Origin: an uncultured Campylobacter sp. | Lineage (GTDB): Bacteria > Campylobacterota > Campylobacteria > Campylobacterales > Campylobacteraceae | NCBI GenBank assembly: GCA_938036585.1 | Contig: CALHQN010000105.1 | Location: 1-14,522 of the forward strand | DNA length: 14,522 nt | Direction: 5' to 3' | Shown here: one piece after another, positions 7,604 through 14,389 of the stretch | Numbering within the stretch: the first letter of the stretch is position 1 | Layout: every line of letters begins with the position of its first letter | The notes under the pieces: generated by a model | Seen by the model: only the letters and a program-made list of their open reading frames with translations | What the model was told of the DNA's origin: nothing | Databases searched by the model: none | Made by a program: the position numbers and the translations under genes

Positions 7604-8152
7604 TTATTTTGAATTTTCTTTAGCGATGCGCGTAAATTTAAGCACAAATTCGCTTTTTGCCGCAGTATAAGCGTCGCGATCGAACTCGAAGCGCTTGCAA
7701 AGCTCTAATTTAAGCGCCTCGTACCGCTCGGCGATATCCGCATTCGCCCGCAAAAAATCTCTAAAAAATATCTCATCCGCATCGCCGAAATTTCGTAGAT
7801 GTACGTGAAAAACGCGCTCGGCAAATCCCGCTTCGGTGTAGCCCTTATTTAGGCTGCAGCGGCTCCCCTTTTCGCTCATTAGCAGATAGCCCGCGTCTAT
7901 CAGGCGCTGTTTGACGGCGGCAATATCCGAGCATTCGATCAAAATATCTACGATCGGCTTCGCCCAGATCCCGCTTACCGCGGTGCTGCCGATATGGTGG
8001 ATCTTGATCTCGCCATGATCTTGCAGCAGGCCACGCAGAATTTCGCGCTCCTGCCTAAAGTATTCGCCCCAGCGCGGATCGTGAGGTACGAGACGTATCG
8101 GAAAGAGCCGCCACAGCTCTTGCAGGCTCATCGAAAGGAGTTTATTGCTCAT
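7604..8152 (-). CDS. GrpB/UPF0157 family protein
   Basis: 182-residue protein of the GrpB family, which has a nucleotidyltransferase-like fold but no well-established general function. Signatures: LVPHDPRWGEYFRQE near residues 21-35, HHIGSTAVSG (52-61), AKPIVDILI (64-72, the likely metal-binding aspartate region), FHVHLR (115-120) and RDFLRANADIAERYEALKLEL in the C-terminal half. All landmark motifs of the family are intact and the length is normal. The start ATG at 8150-8152 has GGGAG 4 nt upstream. The gene begins 34 nt after the 3' end of tRNA-Ser on the same strand, so read-through transcription from the tRNA promoter is plausible. Confidence 0.88.
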   Translation of the reverse strand: MSNKLLSMSLQELWRLFPIRLVPHDPRWGEYFRQEREILRGLLQDHGEIKIHHIGSTAVSGIWAKPIVDILIECSDIAAVKQRLIDAGYLLMSEKGSRCSLNKGYTEAGFAERVFHVHLRNFGDADEIFFRDFLRANADIAERYEALKLELCKRFEFDRDAYTAAKSEFVLKFTRIAKENSK

Positions 8153-8186
8153 CTAGCTCCCGAGTATTGGGTGAAATTTGAATGAA

Positions 8187-8274
8187 TGGCGGGTAGATAG
8201 GGATTCGAACCCTAGAAGGCTGACGCCTTACGCGCTTTCGAGGCGCGCTCCTTCGACCGCTCGGACATCTACCC
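8187..8274 (-). tRNA. tRNA-Ser (anticodon CGA), with encoded CCA
   Basis: Read on the minus strand, the acceptor stem GGGTAGA (8268-8274) pairs with TCTACCC. The discriminator is G (8190), as expected for serine tRNA, and CCA is encoded (8187-8189). The anticodon stem CGCGC/GCGCG closes the loop CTCGAAA, giving anticodon CGA, which reads UCG. The T arm contains GGTTCGAATCC. The long variable arm (AAGGCG/CGCCTT-type pairing, AAGGCGTCAGCCTT) is the class II feature of tRNA-Ser. It is 88 nt including CCA. No duplicated tRNA 3' end was seen elsewhere in the window. Confidence 0.97.
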
Positions 8275-8289
8275 GAATGAAAATGTAAT

Positions 8290-8309
8290 TTAAGCCAAAA
8301 ATGGCTTAA
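8290..8309. repeat. Perfect 8-bp dyad 15 nt upstream of tRNA-Ser
   Basis: TTAAGCCA (8290-8297) and TGGCTTAA (8302-8309) are exact reverse complements around four A. On the tRNA's strand it occupies about -16 to -35 relative to the mature 5' end, where promoter elements would be expected. It could be an operator, a terminator of incoming minus-strand transcription (no U tract follows), or a processing hairpin. Confidence 0.5.
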
Positions 8310-8387
8310 TAACAGATTTAAAAATGAAATTCCGCGCGAAATTTTGCCTGATTTTGCGAGCGGGGGTTGAAATTTAACGGTGCAAAT

Positions 8388-8504
8388 TTAGATTTCGTTG
8401 TAAATCCACGGCTTAAAGTGCGGCCCGGTGCGGTTTTCGGAATAAAATTTGCTTTCGCGCGCGTAGTTTTGGGCACGGAATTTTACCGCTTTATGGATGA
8501 AATT
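8388..8504 (-). pseudogene. Possible C-terminal remnant of an unidentified gene
   Basis: On the minus strand, 38 codons are open between an in-frame TAA (8505-8507) and a terminal TAA (8388-8390). The translation has protein-like composition rich in aromatic and polar residues, containing YARESKFYSENRTGPHFKPW and ending IYNEI. There is no start codon with an SD, and the upstream frames do not continue it convincingly. It may be the tail of a decayed gene. The GPHFKPW wording faintly recalls KPW ends of family 8 glycosyltransferases, but that is weak and I do not assign a function. Confidence 0.3.
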
Positions 8505-8965
8505 TTATAGAGCAGCAGCGTTTTACTCTCTGCGCGGCTTTTGCGAGCAAGGAATTTTAGCATCTTGCGGGCAAATTTTATCGCAGCGGCGGCAAAAATT
8601 ACGAGGAGCTACGCGGTACGGGTATGGTTAAGCAGCAATAAATTTTAGGCCGGGCGGAAAGAAATTTCAAAACGCCGCGCAACGATGCAGCCTGTATGCA
8701 GGACCGAACGGCTAGCCGCTAAAGTAATTTGCGAGCAAAATTTAATGCGCAAAATTTAACGCAAACGGCGCGATCTTAAGCGTTAAAATTTAACGAGCAG
8801 AATTTTTAGCGAGCGAAAAACTCGCGAGAGAATTTATCGCCGAAAGGTCTGCGCTACGAGTTAAATTTAACGCGGCTTTTCGCGGCGCGAGGATAATTTA
8901 CAAATCCGCTCCTCATTTGCGCGCCTCGGCAATGAAATTTTAACCCAAAATTTCAAAACCTGTTT

Positions 8966-9683
8966 TCAAAAACCGACATAGGCTTTTGGAAATTTCCTCT
9001 TCAGTGCCAGATCGCAAATCCAGGTAAGACGCGGGTCTACGCGCTCCTCGCCGAAGCTGTTGCGATACACGGCGGTGAGCTTGCAGTGATGCAGCCATTG
9101 CCGTACCGCCTCGTTTTGCACCTCGCTGCCGCCTAGCCAGTTCGCGCGCACGCGGCTACGTAGGTCCTCGGACCCTCCGCCCGAACTCCGAGCCCTGCCT
9201 ATCTTTGTGCTTGTGAGCGTCCTTCGTGAGTTTTAAAATTTATAAAATTTCAGCCTCGCAAGGTATCATCTGATCCACCGTTAGTACCGTTACCGCGCCG
9301 ATGAGGGCGGAGTATGAGCCTGTCTTTAGTAGCCTTATGATCTCGCTCGCGTTGTTTTTATGCGATCGCCTAAGCATCGCGAGCGCGCAAGCGGTGCTGT
9401 CCGTGACGGCCTCCTGCGGTAGATTGCGCGCTACGATCTTTTCGATCTCGCCCGTAGCCGCGGTGAAATTTATCACGCCCAGCGCTTTTAGCATCTCGCT
9501 TTTGACCTCCCACGTACGCGCGTCTTTCGGCTCGCGCAAAAATGCTGCGTAAAGCTGCTCGCCAAGCGCGGTAAGAGCATGCTTGCCTATGAGTTTTGCC
9601 CCTCGGATACGCTGCGCCGAGCGTTTGGCGTTTATCATATCGCAAGCCGTTTTGATAAGATCCTCGTTTGAAATTTGAGCCGT
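8966..9683 (-). pseudogene. Decayed HEAT-like helical repeat protein gene
   Basis: A minus-strand gene of about 240 codons appears broken at several points. A good SD, AAAGGGAG (9687-9694), is followed 3 nt later by ACG (9681-9683) where ATG is expected. From there the frame is open (AQISNEDLIKTACDMINAKR onward) through helical, Ala/Leu-rich HEAT-like sequence to a TAA at 9240-9242. The same frame then continues ILKLTKDAHKHKDRQGSEFG. Next, a second frame reads GPRTYVAACAR, and a third reads NWLGGSEVQNEAVRQWLHHC to CDLALKRKFPKAYVGF and TGA at 8966-8968. Each piece stays protein-like until the next takes over, as expected for one gene with a nonsense change and two frame changes. The first piece alone, from an ATG at 9638 (132 residues), could still be expressed. 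The HEAT assignment is inference from helix pattern, not a recognised family. Confidence 0.6.
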
Positions 9684-9771
9684 TTTCTCCCTTTAGATTG
9701 AAATTTTACGCAAAAGCTCATCGTCGCGGCGGCGAAAAATCACTCCCCGTTTATAAATTTCATGCGCCGCC

Positions 9772-10194
9772 CTACAAAATCGAGATAAAAATTTTGATCT
9801 CGTCTCCGCCGTAAAACTCAAAATCCGTTCCAAACGCTCTTTTTAGTTCGCCGGCCTCAAAAAAGCTCCAAATTTTGCTCCAAAATTTTGCTACGTTTTG
9901 CGGCTCATTTGGGAAACTAAAAACGGCGTATTTGCCGCTTTTGATCTCCAAGGCTTCGTCGCTGCGGGGCGCTTTGGTGCCGATAAAGATATCGTAAAGC
10001 CCGTCAGCGCCGTCTTCGTAATCGTAATAGACGCCGTAAATCTCGCTCCGCCCGTCATAACACTCTTTCATAAATTTCGCCCACAGCGCGGGAATTTTGC
10101 CGCTTCCGCCTAGCTCGTCCGCGTTTTTCGTGCGGGCTTTTAATCCGTAAATTTTAAATCCGTCTAAATATGAAATTTTGATTTTTTCGCTCAA
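9772..10194 (-). CDS. GyrI-like / AraC-type effector-binding domain protein, stand-alone
   Basis: 140 residues forming only the small-molecule-binding fold seen in GyrI and in the C-terminal half of some AraC- and MerR-type regulators. It has no helix-turn-helix. The family pattern is visible: VYYDYEDGADGLYDIFIGTK in the middle, then LEIKSGKYAVFSF, a KFWSKIW helix, and the C-terminal FGTDFEFYGGDEIKIFISIL strand pair. The start is TTG at 10192-10194, chosen because AAAGGG (10201-10206) is 6 nt upstream and no nearby ATG fits. It begins 15 nt after the tkt stop, so it is probably the last gene of the ispA-tkt transcription unit. Function is unknown; proteins of this type can bind drugs or metabolites or inhibit partner proteins. 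Confidence 0.75.
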   Translation of the reverse strand: MSEKIKISYLDGFKIYGLKARTKNADELGGSGKIPALWAKFMKECYDGRSEIYGVYYDYEDGADGLYDIFIGTKAPRSDEALEIKSGKYAVFSFPNEPQNVAKFWSKIWSFFEAGELKRAFGTDFEFYGGDEIKIFISIL

Positions 10195-10209
10195 ATTTTA
10201 CCCTTTCCG

Positions 10210-12138
10210 CTACTGCTCTAAAAGCTCCCTTGCTTCTTTTGCGATCGCGACGTCGGTGAAGCCGAAAAGCTTAAATAGCTCGCTCGCGTTGCCACTCTCG
10301 CCGAAGCTTTGCATGCCGTGTACCGCGTCTGCAAATTTATACCATTCAAGCGCGCTTGCGGCTTCGACGGCTAAAATTTTAGTTTGCGGCTCTAGGATTT
10401 GCGCCAAATAATCTGCGTCCTGCTCGCACAAAAGCTCGAAGCACGGCGCGCTTACGACGTTTGCGCCGATGCCTTGCTCTTGCAGGATCGCTGCCGCTTT
10501 TAGGCAGAGCGAGACTTCGCTGCCGCTTGCGATGAGCGTGATCTGCGCCTCTTTGCTCTGCCTTAGCAGGTACGCGCCGTTTTGTACGTCGCCCAAGACC
10601 GCCTTAGGCAGCGGCTCAAGTCCTTGGCGCGAGCAGACGAACGCCGCGGGCGCATTCAGAGCGAGCGCCGTGCGCCAGCATTTTACGTTTTCGTTGCCGT
10701 CTGCGGGGCGAAAGGTGTAGAAGCCGGGCATCGCGCGGAAGGTGCTAAGCTGCTCGATAGGCTCGTGCGTCGGCCCGTCCTCGCCCACGCCGATGCTGTC
10801 GTGCGTGAAGACGAAATAGTGTCGCAAGCCCATCAGCGCCGCGAGTCGCGCGCCTGTCTTGAGATAGTCGCTAAAGATAAAAAACGTCGCGCTAAACGGA
10901 ATGAAAAGCCCGTATCTCGCGAAGGCGTTGCCGATCGCCGCCATCGCGTGCTCGCGGATGCCGAAGTGCAAATTTTTGCCGCACGGAAAGTCGCCGCCGC
11001 CTTTTAGCTCGGTCTTATTCGACGCCGCCAAATCGGCGCTCCCGCCTAAAAAACCGGGCACCGCGTTTGCGATAGCGTTTAAAATTTTACCGTTGCTATC
11101 GCGCGTGGCGACCTTAAGCCCGCTAAAATCAGGGAATTCTATCTTGCTAAAATCGGGATTTAAAAGCTCGTTTAAAAGCGCTCTTTTTTCATCGCTTAGC
11201 TTTGCAAGCTTCTCTTTCCAAAGCCGCTCCTCCAAATCGCCCTTCTCGACCGCGGCGCGCGTCGCAAAAAGCACGTCCTCGCTTACGACGAAGCTTTGGG
11301 CTGGATCAAAGCCCAGACTTTGCTTAGCGCGCGCAAGTAGCTCCTCTCCAAGCGGCGCGCCGTGCGTCTTGGCCGTGCCCTCAAGCTCTAGCGCGCCCTT
11401 GCCGATCGTGGTGTTTGCGATGATGAGGTAGGGTTTGGTTTTATTTTTGACCTCGTCAAGGACAAATTCTATCTGATCGAAATTATGCCCGTCGATGCGC
11501 GCGACCTCAAAGCCTTGCGCTTCAAATCGCACCTTCACGTCCTCAAACCAGGCGATATCGGTACTACCGTCGATCGTGATGCCGTTAGAATCATAAATTA
11601 TCGTGAGATTATCGAGGTTATGTCTGCCTGCAAGCGCGCACGCTTCGTAGCTGATGCCCTCCTGTAGATCGCCGTCGCCGCAGAAGCAATAGACGCGGTG
11701 ATCGATGATCTCGTTTCCTTCCTTGTTTAGCAGATGCGCGGCGTATTTCGCGGCCATCGCAAATCCGACCGCGTTTGCGACGCCTTGCCCGAGCGGCCCA
11801 GTAGCGATCTCGACGCCCGGGGTGGTGATCTCCGGGTGACCGGGTGTTTTGGAGTGCAGACGCCTGAAGCTTTTCAGATCGTCCATACTCAAATCGTATC
11901 CGCTAAGGTAGAGGTAACTATACACGAGCGCGCTTGCGTGCCCGCCCGAAAATACGACGCGGTCGCGGTTCAGCCACGCGGGATTTTTAGGGTTGTGGCG
12001 TACCTTGCTCATAAAGACACTCATTACGTCGCTTAGCCCCATCGGCGTGCCGGGATGGCCTGAGTTGGCGCTCTGGATCATATCCGCGCTTAGAAATTTG
12101 ATCGTGTTTGAAATTTTACTTAGCTGCTCGCTCGACAT
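10210..12138 (-). CDS. tkt: Transketolase
   Basis: Thiamine-diphosphate enzyme of the non-oxidative pentose phosphate pathway; moves two-carbon units between ketose and aldose phosphates. It has 642 residues, a normal length. N-terminal ThDP-binding domain: SGHPGTPMG with H28, GHASALVYSYLY with H67, GPLGQG (114-119), and the metal/ThDP motif GDGDLQEG (154-161) with N185 in DSNGI. H259 (KTHGAP) lies at the substrate channel. The pyrimidine domain has HFGIREHAMAAIGNA with the catalytic glutamate E396, and FTHDSIGVGEDGPTHEP (444-460). The C-terminal domain is complete. The start ATG is 3 nt after the ispA stop and its SD AAAGGA lies inside the last ispA codons, so expression is tied to ispA. In Campylobacter lacking a complete upper glycolysis, this enzyme is important for pentose supply. 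Confidence 0.97.
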   Translation of the reverse strand: MSSEQLSKISNTIKFLSADMIQSANSGHPGTPMGLSDVMSVFMSKVRHNPKNPAWLNRDRVVFSGGHASALVYSYLYLSGYDLSMDDLKSFRRLHSKTPGHPEITTPGVEIATGPLGQGVANAVGFAMAAKYAAHLLNKEGNEIIDHRVYCFCGDGDLQEGISYEACALAGRHNLDNLTIIYDSNGITIDGSTDIAWFEDVKVRFEAQGFEVARIDGHNFDQIEFVLDEVKNKTKPYLIIANTTIGKGALELEGTAKTHGAPLGEELLARAKQSLGFDPAQSFVVSEDVLFATRAAVEKGDLEERLWKEKLAKLSDEKRALLNELLNPDFSKIEFPDFSGLKVATRDSNGKILNAIANAVPGFLGGSADLAASNKTELKGGGDFPCGKNLHFGIREHAMAAIGNAFARYGLFIPFSATFFIFSDYLKTGARLAALMGLRHYFVFTHDSIGVGEDGPTHEPIEQLSTFRAMPGFYTFRPADGNENVKCWRTALALNAPAAFVCSRQGLEPLPKAVLGDVQNGAYLLRQSKEAQITLIASGSEVSLCLKAAAILQEQGIGANVVSAPCFELLCEQDADYLAQILEPQTKILAVEAASALEWYKFADAVHGMQSFGESGNASELFKLFGFTDVAIAKEARELLEQ

Positions 12139-12141
12139 TTT

Positions 12142-12993
12142 TCATCCTTTCAGGTATTTTTCTATCAAATTTAAAACCAAATCGCGCAGGCTCGCATCAT
12201 AGCCGCTCATCGCGCCGCTCACTTCGTCTATCAGGCGCTGCTTGTAGCTTCTAGCGCCCGCAAGACCTAGTAAATTTACGAAGGAATTTTTCGCGCCGTC
12301 CGCTCCTACGGGCTTGCCTGCGCTTGCCTCGTCGCCCGTGGCGTCGATGATGTCATCCTCGATCTGAAATATGAGACCTAGCTTTAGTCCGATCTTATAA
12401 AGCTCATGCGCGAGCTCGTCATTTAGCCCGCCGATTATGGCGCCTAGCTCAAACGCCGCTGCGATGAGCGCGCCCGTTTTGTGCAGATGCAAAAACTCAA
12501 GCTCGTTTTGCTTTAGCGGGCTGTTTTCAAAACAGCAATCGATCGCCTGACCCAGCACCATGCCTCTGCTACCTGCGTTTCGCGCTAGAGTTTTAATGCA
12601 TTTTATCTTGATTTCGTCGCTTAGGCTTGCGCTTGCGGCGATCAAAAACGCGTCTGTATTTAGCGCATCGCCCACCAAAATCGCCGTGACCTCGTCGTAT
12701 TTTTTATGTAGACTCGGCCGTCCGCGGCGCAGATCCGCATCGTCCATCGCGGGCAGATCGTCGTGGATAAGCGAGTAGGTGTGGATCATCTCAAGCGCCA
12801 TCGCCATCGCCAACGCGCCCTCAAAGCGCCGTTCATCCACCGCCGAGACGACGCCTAGCAACAGCTGCGCGCGAAAGTGCTTGCCGCCCGCTTGCAGCAT
12901 GTAATTGAGCGCCTCCTCGAAATACGGATGAAAGCTCGGCGCCTTCAGCTCGTTTTGTTTCAAGTAGTCTTTAAATTTTTCTAAAATATCCAT
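12142..12993 (-). CDS. ispA: Polyprenyl (farnesyl/geranyl) diphosphate synthase
   Basis: Short-chain trans-prenyltransferase, 283 residues; condenses isopentenyl diphosphate with allylic diphosphates to farnesyl diphosphate, feeding undecaprenyl carrier lipid and quinone synthesis. First aspartate-rich motif: DDLPAMDDADLRRGRP with D78, D79 and D84. Second: QIEDDIIDATGDEASAGKP with D213, D214 and D217. GGKHFR (36-41) binds isopentenyl diphosphate, and LHKTGALIAAAFELGA lies in the conserved central helices. A TTG at 12996 gives one extra residue, but AGGA upstream spaces better to ATG 12993, so ATG is chosen. It directly precedes tkt with a 3-nt gap. Farnesyl diphosphate specificity is by family and length; a geranylgeranyl product cannot be excluded by eye. 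Confidence 0.94.
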   Translation of the reverse strand: MDILEKFKDYLKQNELKAPSFHPYFEEALNYMLQAGGKHFRAQLLLGVVSAVDERRFEGALAMAMALEMIHTYSLIHDDLPAMDDADLRRGRPSLHKKYDEVTAILVGDALNTDAFLIAASASLSDEIKIKCIKTLARNAGSRGMVLGQAIDCCFENSPLKQNELEFLHLHKTGALIAAAFELGAIIGGLNDELAHELYKIGLKLGLIFQIEDDIIDATGDEASAGKPVGADGAKNSFVNLLGLAGARSYKQRLIDEVSGAMSGYDASLRDLVLNLIEKYLKG

Positions 12994-13379
12994 CAAATTC
13001 CTATCGCACGGTTGGCTTTGGAGCTGCTTTTTACGCGTGGCTCGTTCGGCTGCTTTTACTTTGTTTGTACTTATCAGTTTTTACGCTCATTTTGCTTGTC
13101 GCGCTTGTACTTTTTACTGCCAGTTTTATGACATTTGGTTGCGTCTTGCGTGCTGCTAAAATTTTATCTCTTTTGTGCTCCGCACAGAGGTAAAACAATC
13201 GAAGTGCGTCGCGACCGCCGCTTGTAAATTTTAAACTCTCCGATCGGCTGTTTGGCAAATTCTAAAACTATAAAATTTTGAAATTTCATCCGACCCGCTT
13301 TGTTTAAATTTAGCGACTCAGCTCGCAAATTTCTAAATTTAAACGATCCTCCAAATTTAAGCCCGCTTGCAAAACCACC
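12994..13379. other. Intergenic region between ybaB and ispA
   Basis: 386 nt with no convincing gene. A 75-codon open stretch (13031-13258, minus) is basic, Ser/Lys-rich and lacks recognisable features. The part next to ybaB contains the long inverted repeat at 13302-13344 (separate entry); the part next to ispA is T-rich on the plus strand and may hold the ispA-tkt promoter. From memory, C. jejuni has an extra periplasmic-protein gene between ybaB and ispA; nothing of that size fits here. Confidence 0.5.
13302..13344 (-). terminator. 12-bp perfect inverted repeat downstream of ybaB
   Basis: GTTTAAATTTAG (13302-13313) and CTAAATTTAAAC (13333-13344) are exact reverse complements separated by 19 nt, beginning 35 nt after the ybaB stop on the minus strand. 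The stem is AT-rich and no U-run follows, so it may act as a weak terminator or mRNA 3' stabiliser. Because AAATTTA words are abundant here, chance contributes. Confidence 0.4.
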
Positions 13380-13709
13380 TCAGCCCTTATCGCCGAGCAG
13401 ATCGCCTAGGCCGCCGAGCCCTCCTAGCATGGATGCTGCGGCGCCTTTCTTTTCATTTTCGACGAGTTTTATCGCATCGCCTATCGCTGAGATCAGCAGG
13501 ATTTGTAAGCTCTCTTTGTCGCTAAAAAGGCTATCGTCGATGCTTAGATCGAGCACCTCGCCCGCGCCGTTTAGCCTGATGGCGACCATGCCCGCGCCCG
13601 ATTTTACGGTAAATTCCTTGCGCGCATTCTCCTCCTCGATCTGCTTGGCCTTGGCTTGCATCTGATCGAGCATCTGCCCCATTTTCGAAAAATCCATTCC
13701 TTCGAACAT
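13380..13709 (-). CDS. YbaB/EbfC family nucleoid-associated protein
   Basis: Small dimeric DNA-binding protein, 109 residues, normal for YbaB/EbfC; associates with the nucleoid and in other bacteria sits beside dnaX-recR. The first 30 residues (MDFSKMGQMLDQMQAKAKQIEEEN) form the characteristic Met/Gln-rich helix. KEFTVKSGAGMVAIRLNGAGEVLDLSID is the central beta-sheet with the conserved G-G turns, and DKESLQILLISAIGDAIKLVE is the second helix. The C-terminus is a Gly/Leu-rich flexible tail (MLGGLGGLGDLLGDKG). A TTG at 13712 would add one residue, but AAGGA is 6 nt before ATG 13709, so ATG is used. It lies upstream of ispA-tkt on the same strand, 386 nt away, so probably has its own transcript. 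Confidence 0.92.
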   Translation of the reverse strand: MFEGMDFSKMGQMLDQMQAKAKQIEEENARKEFTVKSGAGMVAIRLNGAGEVLDLSIDDSLFSDKESLQILLISAIGDAIKLVENEKKGAAASMLGGLGGLGDLLGDKG

Positions 13710-13748
13710 CAAAAATCCTTTAAATTTTGGCTATTTTAGCAAATTTAA

Positions 13749-13760
13749 GCTAAATTTAGC
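13749..13760. promoter_or_regulatory. GCTAAATTTAGC palindrome in the ybaB upstream region
   Basis: A perfect 12-bp palindrome lies 40 nt upstream of the ybaB start, in the 203-nt region between ybaB (minus) and the divergent small gene (plus). A related TTTTAGC AAATTTAA stretch precedes it (13734-13748). Position would suit an operator or -35 region, but the core AAATTT is frequent in this genome. Confidence 0.3.
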
Positions 13761-13912
13761 GTTTGACTTGGCGTTGCGAGTTGTGTTCTCAGATTTGATT
13801 TACGGCGGGCGGGTGCAGTCAAAAAGCGCTTAAAATTTAGCTTGGGCGGGCAAAATTTAAATAAGAGACGTCATTAAAGCTTGGCGATGAAATTTATTTT
13901 AAAAGGAACAAA

Positions 13913-14278
13913 ATGGGCGATTGGGGCTACAAAGCGTACGAAAACGACGAGGCGGCGGATTGGTTTGCTAGATTTTGGGAGAGCAAAAATTTCGACTTGC
14001 TGCAAAGCACGGCAGCGAATTTCGATCCGAGAAACGAAAACTACGATGAAATCAGGGCGGTCGCGTATATTTTGGAGCGTTTCAGTTCGCCGTATGCGTG
14101 TCCGTCGGATTTTTTAGATAAATTGCAACCGACCATCCGAAAAGTCATTGCGATTTTGGAAAATATGATCAACCCGCCAAGCGACGAATGGGCTTTTCTT
14201 GAAATTTGGGAAAATTCGCCCGAAATCATAGACGAAGTAAGGCGGCAAATCGCGGAGCTAAAAGAGCATTTAAAGTAG
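13913..14278 (+). CDS. DUF4259-like small cytosolic protein
   Basis: 121 residues, acidic, no signal peptide or membrane helix. The N-terminus MGDWGYKAYENDEAADWFARF matches the MGxWGxxxxxNDxAxDW opening I associate with DUF4259 proteins, whose function is not established. The rest is predicted helical: NYDEIRAVAYILERF, then PTIRKVIAILENMI, then an EEVRRQIAELKEHLK-like C-terminal helix with W-rich turns (DEWAFLEIWENSPE). The SD AAAAGGA (13901-13907) is 5 nt before the ATG. It stands alone, divergent from ybaB and convergent with the partial iron-sulphur gene at the right edge. Small proteins of this look sometimes serve as immunity proteins, but no toxin gene is adjacent, so no role is assigned. 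Confidence 0.7.
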   Translation: MGDWGYKAYENDEAADWFARFWESKNFDLLQSTAANFDPRNENYDEIRAVAYILERFSSPYACPSDFLDKLQPTIRKVIAILENMINPPSDEWAFLEIWENSPEIIDEVRRQIAELKEHLK

Positions 14279-14389
14279 CGCGGGCACGGCGAGCGCTAAA
14301 TTTTGATCATTTCGGCAGATTTAAAGGCATACATAAAGCGTATCAAAATAAACTATCGCAGAGCCGAGACCCATGCGAACGAGCGCGCG

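Larger units (their letters stand above)
8275..8965. other. Gene-poor region upstream of tRNA-Ser
   Basis: About 690 nt with no intact gene. It contains the dyad at 8290-8309; a 38-codon coding-like tail at 8388-8504 on the minus strand (separate entry); and a cluster of degenerate (A/T)AAATTTAA(C/T)G words at about 8738-8871, including CGTTAAA-A-TTTAACG (8781-8795) and GTTAAATTTAAC (8860-8871). Further elements are GCGAG/CTCGC (8809-8825) and CCTG/CAGG pairing near 8685-8702. With the decayed gene next to it, this looks like an eroding region. Confidence 0.55.

Noticed and set aside
8187..8274. tRNA-Ser as an integration site for the adjacent decayed region
   Set aside because: The decayed sequence lies on the 5' side of the tRNA, integrations normally duplicate the 3' end, and no second copy of the T-arm/acceptor 3' sequence or any integrase was found.
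8590..8640. Minus-strand translation with FCRRCDKICPQDAKI, suggesting a ferredoxin fragment
   Set aside because: Cysteine spacing does not complete a CxxCxxCxxxCP set and the frame is short with stops on both sides; probably chance.
10901..11431. Long plus-strand open frame (176 codons) opposite tkt
   Set aside because: It lies entirely within the complete transketolase coding sequence on the other strand; the Ser/Pro/Lys-rich translation is typical of an antisense shadow.
13031..13258. 75-codon minus-strand open frame between ybaB and ispA
   Set aside because: Composition is Ser/Lys/Arg-rich without domain pattern, no clear SD, and it lies in T-rich non-coding DNA.
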